A DNA stretch of 64,000 bases from Streptomyces aurantiacus (GTDB taxonomy: Bacteria; Actinomycetota; Actinomycetes; Streptomycetales; Streptomycetaceae). The notes beneath the pieces were generated by a model. It was not told the DNA's origin. It saw nothing but the letters and a program-made list of their open reading frames with translations, and ran no database searches. How positions within the stretch are numbered: the first letter of the stretch is position 1; each line of letters begins with the position of its first letter. Positions 1 to 6,937 of this stretch are shown one piece after another. The stretch lies in assembly GCF_027107535.1 (NCBI RefSeq), contig NZ_CP114283.1, forward strand, positions 3,968,001 to 4,032,000, written 5' to 3'. Position numbers and translations under genes: made by a program.

Positions 1-96
1 ACGCGGCCCCGTGGCCCCGGCGCCGCATGTGGTGCCCCGCCGGAACCGCTCGAACCCGCGGTTGATTCACGGTTACGTCATCAAGGAGTGAGACAC

Positions 97-378
97 ATGC
101 TGATGCCCCACCCCGCAACACTGCGCAAGCTCGTCGAGGAGTACGAGGCGCTCATCGCACGCGAGGCCGAGAACGGCGCGGCGAAGACGAACCAGCGGTC
201 GCAGGACCTCGCCTACACCCTCTGCGTGTCGACCGGCACACGCGACGTACGGCTGGCCCTGGAGAAGGCGCGCCGCCAGCTCGCCGCGGCGCAACGGCCC
301 GTGGCACCGATGCCGGTCCGGCACACCGGTGCCGGGATCGTCGAGGTCCGTGAAGCCGGCGAGGCCGTGTCGCGGTGA
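97..378 (+). CDS. DUF5133-type small regulatory-patch protein
   Basis: A 93-residue, mostly helical, charged soluble protein. The opening MLMPHPATLRKLVEEYEAL followed by a conserved TLCVSTGT stretch and a final helix (LEKARRQLAA) is the pattern I recognise as the actinobacterial DUF5133 family, whose biochemical role is unknown. I start it at the ATG at 97 because AAGGAG lies at 83-88; a GTG at 88 overlaps that site and would be a poor start. The next genes downstream encode an anti-sigma-type ATPase and stress proteins, so a role in stress or developmental regulation is plausible but inferred. Its stop overlaps a GTG that could begin a weak downstream frame. Confidence 0.8.
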   Translation: MLMPHPATLRKLVEEYEALIAREAENGAAKTNQRSQDLAYTLCVSTGTRDVRLALEKARRQLAAAQRPVAPMPVRHTGAGIVEVREAGEAVSR

Positions 379-665
379 ACCCCAGGGCCGGTCGCACTCG
401 GGTGCGGCCGGCCCGGCCCGTGCGCCCTGCATCGTCCGAGGACGATGAGAGAACGCCAGTGCGACGGCGTATGGTGGCTCCCGAGGTGAGACCGGTGGAC
501 CTGTTGGGCAGCAAGGACAATTCGTCGTCGATCCCGCAGCCGGGCGGTGGCCAGCCGCCCCGGCCGAACCGGTCGGCAGCGGCCTTCGCGCAGGTGGCGC
601 GGACGCGCCGACGCAACCGTCCGGAAGGCCGCCCCGCACCGCCGCCGACGGGAGCGCCTGCATGA
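375..665 (+). CDS. Doubtful basic, proline-rich hypothetical
   Basis: This frame begins at a GTG that overlaps the stop of the DUF5133 gene and ends overlapping the ATG of the next gene, so on paper it could be translationally coupled at both ends. The 96-residue product is arginine- and proline-rich, has no recognisable domain, and no convincing ribosome-binding site beyond the upstream coding sequence. It may be an artefact of high GC, with the space really holding the promoter of the gene at 662. I record it because the two exact 4-nt overlaps are suggestive. Confidence 0.28.
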   Translation: MNPRAGRTRVRPARPVRPASSEDDERTPVRRRMVAPEVRPVDLLGSKDNSSSIPQPGGGQPPRPNRSAAAFAQVARTRRRNRPEGRPAPPPTGAPA

Positions 666-1603
666 CGACGGCCACCGCGCCGGGATCCGATGCCTCTTTC
701 GTGCACCCGGCGCTCTTCTACCGTGACGACCAGGAGTACCTGGCGGGCACGGTGCCTTTCGTGCTGGAAGGGCTGGCGGCGGCGGAACCCGTCGCGGTGG
801 CCGCCCCGGCCCCGCGGCTCGAGCTGATCACCACGGCACTGGGACCGGCGGCCAAAGCCGTGCATCTCGTCGACATGACCATGGCCGGCCGCAATCCGGG
901 CCGCATCATCCCTTCCGTCCTGCGCGCCTTCGCGGATTCCCGGACGGACCGTCGGGTGCGCATCATCGGCGAGCCGATCTGGCCCGGCCGCACCGCCGCG
1001 GAGTACCCCGCCTGCGTCCAGCACGAGGCCCTCATCAACGAGGCGTTCAGCGGCCGGGACGTGATCATCCTGTGCCCGTACGACGCCCGGTCGCTCTCGG
1101 AGGACGTGCTCACCGACGCCCACGCCACCCATCCCGTCCTCATCATCGGCGGACGGGAGTGGGCCAGCGACGCGTACGACCCCGGGAAGGTGCTCGCCCG
1201 TTGCAACGAACCGCTGCGCCGGCCGCCGGGCGCCGCGACCTTCGACTTCGACGCCGAGGCGCTGCCAGCGGTCCGGGACTTCGCGCTCACGCAGGCGCGG
1301 GAGCGGGGGATGGGCGAGGTGCGTCTGCAGGACCTGGCCCTGATCGTCGCCGAACTGACCACCAACAGCGTGGTCCACGCGGGCGGCGCGGGGACGTTGT
1401 GCCTGTGGGCGCAGAGTGAACAGATCGTCTGTCAGGTCAGGGACGTCGGCCGGCTGTCCGACCCGCTGGTGGGCCGCCGCCCCGCGCGCCCCGACCAGCT
1501 CGGCGGTCGGGGTCTCCTGCTCGTCCACTACCTCTCGGACCTGGTGCGCCTGCACACCGACGACGACGGCACGACGATCCGCAGTTACGTGTCACGCGCC
1601 TGA
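662..1603 (+). CDS. MEDS sensor domain plus anti-sigma-type GHKL ATPase
   Basis: A 313-residue soluble regulator with two parts. Residues ~15-165 (HPALFYRDDQEYLAGTVPF...) match the MEDS/DcmR sensory domain, which is thought to bind a small ligand. Residues ~190-310 form an RsbW-like HATPase_c_2 kinase domain with an N box (ELTTNSVVHA), a D-box (VRDVGRLSDP) and a glycine-rich lid (GGRGLLLVHYLSD). Proteins of this build are annotated as RsbA-family anti-sigma regulators that phosphorylate anti-sigma-factor antagonists. It ends at a strong hairpin shared with the convergent dps gene. The partner sigma factor or antagonist is not encoded nearby, so the target is unknown. Confidence 0.85.
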   Translation: MTTATAPGSDASFVHPALFYRDDQEYLAGTVPFVLEGLAAAEPVAVAAPAPRLELITTALGPAAKAVHLVDMTMAGRNPGRIIPSVLRAFADSRTDRRVRIIGEPIWPGRTAAEYPACVQHEALINEAFSGRDVIILCPYDARSLSEDVLTDAHATHPVLIIGGREWASDAYDPGKVLARCNEPLRRPPGAATFDFDAEALPAVRDFALTQARERGMGEVRLQDLALIVAELTTNSVVHAGGAGTLCLWAQSEQIVCQVRDVGRLSDPLVGRRPARPDQLGGRGLLLVHYLSDLVRLHTDDDGTTIRSYVSRA

Positions 1604-1612
1604 CGCAACACA

Positions 1613-1647
1613 GTGGGCCCCAGATCCACAGAGGATCCGGGGCCCAC
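1613..1647. terminator. Bidirectional terminator
   Basis: Arms 1613-1627 and 1633-1647 form a 15-bp stem with one mismatch and a 5-nt loop, placed between the converging MEDS-ATPase gene and dps. There is no T-tract, as is usual for Streptomyces. Confidence 0.85.
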
Positions 1648-1663
1648 TCGTGCGCCCGCCCTG

Positions 1664-2236
1664 CTACTGGGTGCTGCTCTGCTGAGCCGAGCGCGCTGCC
1701 TGGTTCTCGGTGTGTGCGCCTGCCGTCGACAGGGCGCCGCCGGAACTCTCGAGGTGCGCACGCACGAACCACTGGAACTGTTCCAGAGCGCGCAGCTGCT
1801 CGATGAGGAGGTCCTCCGTCACCGGGTCGACCTCGCCGACCTCGGCGAGCGTGGCGCGGTGACCTTCGATGATGCCGGTGTACACCAGATCGAGGGCGCC
1901 GAGATGCGCGATGGCATCGGCCCGCCCGACGTCGTAGTCGTCCCAGGTCCGCTCGGCGACGAGGGCGCCGGGTGTGCCCGCGGGCACACCTCCCAGCGCC
2001 GAGACGCGCTCGGCGGTGTCGTCGGCCATGCCGCGGACCTGCTCGACCTGCGGGTCGAGCATTTCGTGGATGGCGATGAAATGCGGGCCGACCACATTCC
2101 AGTGAATGTGCTTCAGAGTCAGCGAAAGGTCATTGAGCGCGTGCAGCCGCACGCGGAGCTGCTCGATAATCTTGCCGCCGTCCTGGGTGCTGAGTCCGGG
2201 AACGGTGTACTTGGGCTCGGTTCGAGACGACGTCAT
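1664..2236 (-). CDS. dps: Dps ferritin-like DNA-protection protein
   Basis: A 190-residue Dps family protein. These form dodecamers that oxidise and store iron with peroxide and bind the nucleoid under starvation or oxidative stress. The diagnostic ferroxidase stretch is LKHIHWNVVGPHFIAIHEMLD near residues 41-61, giving the conserved His, His and Asp ligands, followed by helix residues of the type QVEQVRGMADDTAERV. The ~20-residue C-terminal tail after the four-helix core is Gln/Ala/Ser-rich and lacks the lysine-rich DNA-binding character of some Dps tails. The start is supported by GGGAGGAAT just upstream. A tiny hydrophobic protein gene lies 76 nt upstream on the same strand and may be co-transcribed. 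Confidence 0.95.
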   Translation of the reverse strand: MTSSRTEPKYTVPGLSTQDGGKIIEQLRVRLHALNDLSLTLKHIHWNVVGPHFIAIHEMLDPQVEQVRGMADDTAERVSALGGVPAGTPGALVAERTWDDYDVGRADAIAHLGALDLVYTGIIEGHRATLAEVGEVDPVTEDLLIEQLRALEQFQWFVRAHLESSGGALSTAGAHTENQAARSAQQSSTQ

Positions 2237-2312
2237 TCCTCATTCCTCCCTGGGAATTCTCGCTGTTCCGGATGACGGGTGCCGTGGCCGGCACTCCGGA
2301 GCTCATGCCCTG

Positions 2313-2483
2313 CTACCAGCGGTACCACCGTCCGCGGCGGCCACCGGAAGCGGTCGGACGCACGAGGAAGCCGAGCAGCCACAGCACCAGCACGATGACC
2401 GCGATCCACCACAGCGCCTTGAGTGCGAAACCCGCACCGAAAAGCAGCAGGGCGAGCAGAAGGACAAGAATAAGGGGAACCAT
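2313..2483 (-). CDS. 56-residue hydrophobic membrane protein
   Basis: This small protein is almost entirely membrane: residues 2-20 and 25-42 are hydrophobic, followed by a basic tail (TASGGRRGRWYRW). The ATG at 2483 is preceded by a good GGAGG site (cctggaggttgaaacaATG), so I reject the much longer in-frame extension upstream, which has no coding character. Similar short hydrophobic proteins are common next to stress genes in Streptomyces, but their function is unknown. It sits directly upstream of dps on the same strand. Confidence 0.75.
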   Translation of the reverse strand: MVPLILVLLLALLLFGAGFALKALWWIAVIVLVLWLLGFLVRPTASGGRRGRWYRW

Positions 2484-2755
2484 TGTTTCAACCTCCAGGA
2501 CTTCTGGTGCCCTGCTTTCCGGGGGGTACGCCACCCGTTTTCGACGCGGCGCGATATCTCGTCCGTTCGTCGCGCGGATACGGAGTCCCCCCATGGACCC
2601 CACGGCCCGCCCGGGGCCGGAAGTGGCCGTTGTGAGGAAGCCGTCACGAATGCCGGTCCGGCAGCGGGGTATTGGCTGCCCGTGAGGAAAGGCGGACGGC
2701 GGATGCCGACCGGGGTACTCCTCACGGACTCGAACACGGGGAAGGCAGGAGCGGC

Positions 2756-3127
2756 GTGACCACCGACGGAATCTGGTCGTACTCATCGGTCAGCGGGCAC
2801 ACGGAGGGACAGCGGCTCACGGGGTTCACGGTCGCCGCGGTCGACGGGACGATCGGGCGTGTGGACCGGCAGGCGGACGAATCCGGGATGCGGCATCTGA
2901 TCGTCGACACCGGGGTCTGGCTGTTCGGCAGGAGCGTGCTGATACCCGTGGGCGTCGTCACGGCCATCGACCCGACGGCCCAGGAGATCAAGGTGGCGTG
3001 CACCGAGGAGGAGATCAAGGCCGCGCCCCGGTTCCACACGGACCGCGAGACGCTGGACCCCGGGTATCTCGCCGGGGTCGGTGACTACTACCGGAGCCTT
3101 CCGCCCCGGCCGTCCACCACGGCCTGA
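2756..3127 (+). CDS. PRC-barrel domain protein
   Basis: A 123-residue soluble protein. Residues ~18-90 have the PRC-barrel pattern (LTGFTVAAVDGTIGRVDRQ..., then RHLIVDTGVWLFGRSVLIPVGVVTAID), a small beta-barrel also found in RimM and photosynthetic reaction centre H subunits. Stand-alone forms are common in stress-responsive actinobacterial loci. The C-terminal ~30 residues (PGYLAGVGDYYRSL) are a short helical tail. I choose the GTG at 2756 because AGGAG lies at 2747-2751; the in-frame ATG upstream at 2672 would add a basic stretch that looks non-coding. The ligand or partner is unknown. Confidence 0.82.
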   Translation: MTTDGIWSYSSVSGHTEGQRLTGFTVAAVDGTIGRVDRQADESGMRHLIVDTGVWLFGRSVLIPVGVVTAIDPTAQEIKVACTEEEIKAAPRFHTDRETLDPGYLAGVGDYYRSLPPRPSTTA

Positions 3128-3366
3128 TCGGGCGCGGTGGACGGCCCGGGGATCTGCCGGCACTGGATGCGGGTCAGGGGGAAGACGCATCCCGACGGGA
3201 TCCCGCGCGAGGGAACGGACGCGAAGCCGACGGCGAGTGGCTCGCCCCCGCGACGGGGCCCGGCAGTAAGGGCGGTGGCGTACGCGGTGACCTGGCCGTG
3301 AAGCCGCCCGGGGGTAGCAGGCCGGCACCCGGCACCGAAGAAGCAGAGTTCAGGGGCACGACGCAC

Positions 3367-3819
3367 ATGGACCCGATCCACATGACCGCCTTCGCGTCGG
3401 CGGACCGCACCCCCGGGGGGATGTCGATGGCGGCAGCCCCCATCACGACCGCGGCGACGGCCCGTACGCATGCCCGGACCGTGGTGGTCGAGCGCTGGAA
3501 CTCCGCCGGACGCACGGCGACGGAGGCGGGGCTCATCGATCTCTCGCTGGTCGTCTCGGAGCTGGTCACCAACGCCATTCGGCACGGGGGCGGTCTGGCC
3601 GGGTTCGACGTGACGCCCACGCCGGAGGGAGTGCGGCTGGCTGTGCACGACAACAGTGACGTCGTCCCCGCCGTCGCCTTCGGCCCCGGAGCACTTCCGC
3701 CCAAGCACCAGGTCAACGGGTACGGCTGGCCGCTGGTGATCCGGCTGGCACGTGAGATCGCCATCGACAGGCGTCCGGGGGGCGGCAAGACCGTCAGCGT
3801 GCTGGTACCGCTCGTCTGA
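3367..3819 (+). CDS. RsbW-like ATP-binding anti-sigma regulatory protein
   Basis: A 150-residue GHKL ATPase of the HATPase_c_2 type. The N box is SELVTNAIRHGGG at about residues 64-76, and the later VHDNSDVVP and GYGWPLVIRLAREI segments correspond to the D-box and lid. Such stand-alone domains act as serine kinases toward anti-sigma-factor antagonists in partner-switching systems. It starts at the ATG at 3367 (MDPIHM...), since the residues encoded upstream look non-coding. It faces a second ATPase of the same class at 3947-4381 and shares a terminator hairpin with it. No antagonist gene is adjacent. Confidence 0.85.
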   Translation: MDPIHMTAFASADRTPGGMSMAAAPITTAATARTHARTVVVERWNSAGRTATEAGLIDLSLVVSELVTNAIRHGGGLAGFDVTPTPEGVRLAVHDNSDVVPAVAFGPGALPPKHQVNGYGWPLVIRLAREIAIDRRPGGGKTVSVLVPLV

Positions 3820-3841
3820 CCGGGGGCGGCCGACCGCGAAC

Positions 3842-3878
3842 GGCCTCGGACGGGCGGAGACCGCCCTCGTCCGAGGCC
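3842..3878. terminator. Bidirectional terminator
   Basis: GGCCTCGGACG-type arms at 3842-3857 and 3861-3878 form a stem of about 16 bp with a one-base bulge and a 3-nt loop between two converging ATPase genes. Confidence 0.85.
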
Positions 3879-3946
3879 TTGTCCGAATGATCCGGTCATC
3901 CCGTTTCCGCGGTGTGCCGTGGCGTGACGTACGCGGGTCGATGCCC

Positions 3947-4381
3947 TCACCAGGGCAGGAACACGTGGATGTCCTTGCCCTTGTCGGTGGCCACGACGCT
4001 CACCTGGTCGCACAACGTGTGGATCAGGTGCCATCCGACTCCGCCGCCCCCCCGGCCGGGATGGAAGGGACGAGGCGCGGGCGGTGTGGTGCTGGTGTCG
4101 CGCATCGTCACGTGCACACCGTCGAACGTCCGCCGCAGGCGCAGCTCGAAGGGGCCCGGCGCGTACTGCACCGCATTGGCCGCCAACTCCGTGACGACCA
4201 ACAGGATGTCGTCCCAGTGCTCCGGGGCGGTCGGCGGTGAAGTGCGCGTGAGCGCAAGAAGAAACTCCTCCGCGGCGAGTCTGGCGCCCGTCACATTGGG
4301 CAGTTCGCCGGGGAAGGTCGTGGTCCGGGTGTACGTCTCCTCAGAAGGCAGTTTGTCGTCCCAACGCGGCTCGGTCGCCAT
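3947..4381 (-). CDS. RsbW-like ATP-binding anti-sigma regulatory protein
   Basis: A 144-residue HATPase_c_2 protein and the third GHKL ATPase in the first 4.4 kb. The N box is VTELAANAVQYAPG near residues 63-76, the D-box is MRDTSTTPPAP, and the glycine-rich lid is GRGGGGVGWHLIHTLCDQ. The N-terminal ~40 residues (WDDKLPSEETYTRTTTFPG) precede the ATPase core. Expected role: a serine kinase or anti-sigma factor in partner switching. It converges with the similar gene at 3367-3819, but the two sequences differ clearly outside the motifs, so they are not a recent duplication. Confidence 0.85.
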   Translation of the reverse strand: MATEPRWDDKLPSEETYTRTTTFPGELPNVTGARLAAEEFLLALTRTSPPTAPEHWDDILLVVTELAANAVQYAPGPFELRLRRTFDGVHVTMRDTSTTPPAPRPFHPGRGGGGVGWHLIHTLCDQVSVVATDKGKDIHVFLPW

Positions 4382-4697
4382 TGCGCCTTCCCCAGCCCGC
4401 TCCCCGCAGGGCTGTGCTGATTCCGTGCTTCCACCTTCCCGATGGTGGGGGGCTTACTCGTCCGGGTCTGGTGGGGATGCTAGGTAATCCAGAATGCGAT
4501 GGACTCTGGTGATTCCCGTGTGGTGGGCGAGTACCACGATCGACGCGATTCATGGGTGCCGGTCTGCGGCCATCCCCGAGCGGCAGCCGGACTCGCACCG
4601 TGGAGCGTCCCCCGTGCCTGTTCCGGCCGGGAGGGGGCACACGGGAGGTGTGGGGTGTGAGCCGATCACGCCCCGACCACCTAAGAGAGGGGAATCC
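4382..4697. other. Divergent intergenic region
   Basis: About 316 nt between a minus-strand ATPase gene and a plus-strand small membrane-protein gene. It must hold both promoters. I see no strong palindrome or riboswitch-like structure. AGAGAGGGGA at 4684-4693 is the ribosome-binding site of the downstream gene. Confidence 0.5.
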
Positions 4698-4874
4698 GTG
4701 CTCAGCATCGCAGCAGCGGTCCTGTTCCTCATCGCGTTCCTGATCAATGCCGCGGACATCGCGACCAATGACATATTCACGTCGACGAACGTCATGCTCA
4801 TCGGGCTGGCACTGCTGGCTCTGCATGTCGCCGGGGTGGGCAGCGGGTGGGGAAGCAGGAGCCGCCGGCGGTGA
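4698..4874 (+). CDS. 58-residue two-helix membrane protein
   Basis: A short integral membrane protein: residues 2-19 (LSIAAAVLFLIAFLINAA) and ~31-48 (VMLIGLALLALHVAGVG) are hydrophobic, joined by a polar loop (DIATNDIFTSTN) and ending in SRSRRR. The GTG at 4698 is preceded by AGAGAGGGGAATCC. The longer in-frame extension beginning at 4494 is rejected because it has no ribosome-binding site and is low-complexity. I recognise it only as a conserved-looking Streptomyces small membrane protein of unknown function. Confidence 0.7.
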   Translation: MLSIAAAVLFLIAFLINAADIATNDIFTSTNVMLIGLALLALHVAGVGSGWGSRSRRR

Positions 4875-4917
4875 CGTGCCGGACACCACCCTGGCACGCA
4901 CGCAGCACGAGAACGGA

Positions 4918-4946
4918 CCGTACGGTGACCCGCTGTCACCGTGCGG
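4918..4946. terminator. Terminator hairpin
   Basis: Arms 4918-4929 and 4935-4946 pair over 12 bp with one mismatch and a 5-nt loop, followed by TTCTTTC on the plus strand. It lies between the small membrane-protein gene and the convergent mannosyltransferase gene. Confidence 0.75.
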
Positions 4947-5014
4947 TTCTTTCGTGGAGGGGCCCTCTCTGCCGTGACCGCCGCCCCGGCCGGACCCTCT
5001 GAGGGCCACGACGC

Positions 5015-6736
5015 TCAGATCCAGGTGTCGAACCACATCCTCGAGTACCAGCTCGCGTGCGGGATCGTCTCGCCCGTGTAGACGGGGAAGAACCAGATGA
5101 AGTTCCAGACGACGAGCAGCACCAGGACGCCCGCGGCGACCGTGCCCGACACCCGGCGCCTCTCACCTGCCCCCGGTGGCCCCGGCAGCGCCCCCGCCGC
5201 CATCGCGACGGCCAGGCACAGATACGGCACGAAGGCGACCGCGTAGAAGGAGAAGATCGTACGGTCCTGGTACTGGAACCACGGCAGGTAGCCCGCCGCC
5301 ACCGCGCACAGGACGGCCCCCGCGCGCCAGTCGCGGCGCATGGCCCACCGGTGGAGGAGATACAGCAGCGCGAAACACGCCGACCACCACAGCAGCGGTG
5401 TGCCCAGTGCGAGGACGGCCTGGGAGCAGCCGTCGGCGGTGCGGCAGCCGTCCTGGGCGAAGTCCGTCTCGTAGGAGTAGGCCACGGGGCGCCCCAGTAC
5501 CAGCCAGCTCCACGGACTCGAGTCGTAGGGGTGCGGGGTGTGCAGCCCGACGTTGAAGTCGTAGACCCCGCTCTCGTAGTGCCACAGACTGCGCAGCGCG
5601 GCCGGGATCCACGACCAGGGGCCGCCGCGGTCCTCCGCCCAGTGCCGTCCGTAGCCCTTGTCGGTCAGGAACCAGCCGGTCCAGGTGGCGAGGTAGGCGA
5701 CCACGGCGACCGGCACGACGGAGAGCACCGACCACCCGGCGTCCTTGCGCAGGACGGCCAGATACGGTCGCCGTGCTCCGGCGACACGGCGCGCCCCGAC
5801 GTCCCACAGCAGGGTCATGACCACGAAGAACGCCAGGAAGTAGAGGCCGTTCCACTTGCTGGCGGCGGCCAGCCCCAGCAGGACGCCGGCCGCGACACGC
5901 CACGGCCGCCAACCCGTTCCCACCTGCTCGCCCGTGTGCCGGTCGGGGCCCGCGAAGCCGTCCGCGCCGACGGGCAGACTCGCGGCGAGACGGGCCCGGG
6001 CCCGGTCCCGGTCGACGAGCAGGGACCCGAACGCCGCCAGGACGAAGAACATGACGATGAGATCGAGCAACGCCACCCGGCTCATCACGAAGTGCAGGCC
6101 GTCCACTGCCATCAGCAGTCCGGCCAGGCAGCCCAGCGCCGTCGAACGGAACAGACGGCGCCCGATGCGGCACAGCATCAGTACCGACAGCGTGCCGAGC
6201 AGCGCGACCATGAAACGCCAGCCGAACGGATCGAGGCCGAACATCCACTCACCGAGGGCGATCACCCACTTCCCCATCGGCGGGTGCGCGACGAAACTTC
6301 CGGCGTCGGAGAGCGGGATCACCTGGGGATCCGCCACGATCTGCGGGTCGGCGACCTTGCGGTCCGGCCAGGTCCCCTCGTAGCCGAGCCTGAGCAGCGC
6401 CCACGCGTCCTTGGCGTAGTACGTCTCGTCGAACACGAGGTTCCGGGGCCGGCCCAGGTTCCAGAAGCGGATCGCCGCGGCCAGGACGGTCACGAGGAGC
6501 GGACCGATCCAGCCCATCGCCTTCGCGACGCGGTACGCCGCTACGGGGCTGAGGCCGATGAACTTCCCGGCGCGGGTGCCTGGTTCGGGGAAGGGCGGAA
6601 CCAGTAGCTCCCGGGTGTCGGTCCGCGGGTGTCCCGCGAACCCGAACCGGCGCAGCCGCTCCGGCCAGGAGCCGGCCTCTGTCTTCGTGTGGGCGTCGGC
6701 GTCGGGGCCCGCCTCTGCCGCGGTGTCACTGGTCAC
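5015..6736 (-). CDS. Protein O-mannosyltransferase (GT39)
   Basis: A 573-residue polytopic membrane protein of the dolichyl-phosphate-mannose protein mannosyltransferase family, which transfers mannose from polyprenyl-phosphate mannose to Ser/Thr of exported proteins. After a cytosolic N-terminal ~75 residues and the first membrane helix comes AIRFWNLGRPRNLVFDETYYAKDAWALL, carrying the catalytic acidic pair (DE). Further family marks are HPPMGKWVIALGEWMFG, the KWNGLYFL segment and the C-terminal WFQYQDRTIFSFYAVAFVPY. Length is normal for actinobacterial Pmt. In the Streptomyces genomes I know, pmt is beside the 16S rRNA methyltransferase gene rsmI; here it is not, so this could be a second, non-housekeeping copy (inference from context only). 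Confidence 0.93.
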   Translation of the reverse strand: MTSDTAAEAGPDADAHTKTEAGSWPERLRRFGFAGHPRTDTRELLVPPFPEPGTRAGKFIGLSPVAAYRVAKAMGWIGPLLVTVLAAAIRFWNLGRPRNLVFDETYYAKDAWALLRLGYEGTWPDRKVADPQIVADPQVIPLSDAGSFVAHPPMGKWVIALGEWMFGLDPFGWRFMVALLGTLSVLMLCRIGRRLFRSTALGCLAGLLMAVDGLHFVMSRVALLDLIVMFFVLAAFGSLLVDRDRARARLAASLPVGADGFAGPDRHTGEQVGTGWRPWRVAAGVLLGLAAASKWNGLYFLAFFVVMTLLWDVGARRVAGARRPYLAVLRKDAGWSVLSVVPVAVVAYLATWTGWFLTDKGYGRHWAEDRGGPWSWIPAALRSLWHYESGVYDFNVGLHTPHPYDSSPWSWLVLGRPVAYSYETDFAQDGCRTADGCSQAVLALGTPLLWWSACFALLYLLHRWAMRRDWRAGAVLCAVAAGYLPWFQYQDRTIFSFYAVAFVPYLCLAVAMAAGALPGPPGAGERRRVSGTVAAGVLVLLVVWNFIWFFPVYTGETIPHASWYSRMWFDTWI

Positions 6737-6872
6737 CGGGTCATCGTAGGGAACGGATGTTCAAGACGGTCCTCGTCTGTCACGGTCTCGGCGCGAGGCG
6801 CTGAGACATCGGCCGGTACGGCGTCGTCGTTCGTCCCTCCGGGGCCGGATGGAAAAGGCGGGTGGACATACG

Positions 6873-6905
6873 TCTGTGCCCGCCGTACGGGACGGCGGGC
6901 ACAGA
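6873..6905. terminator. Terminator of the galactanase end of the locus
   Basis: A perfect 14-bp stem (6873-6886 with 6892-6905) and 5-nt loop lies 33 nt downstream of the GH30 stop on the minus strand. Confidence 0.88.
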
Positions 6906-6937
6906 GGTGGATGGCGGTGGGGGCGCCAGGGCGGCTG

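Noticed and set aside
152..1555. 467-residue minus-strand open frame
   Set aside because: It lies antisense to the DUF5133 and MEDS-ATPase genes, is low-complexity Arg/Gly/Ala-rich, and has no domain or ribosome-binding site. A high-GC shadow.
5057..6607. 516-residue plus-strand open frame opposite the mannosyltransferase
   Set aside because: Composition (Arg/Gln/Asp/Pro repeats) is that of a reverse-complement shadow of a membrane protein gene.
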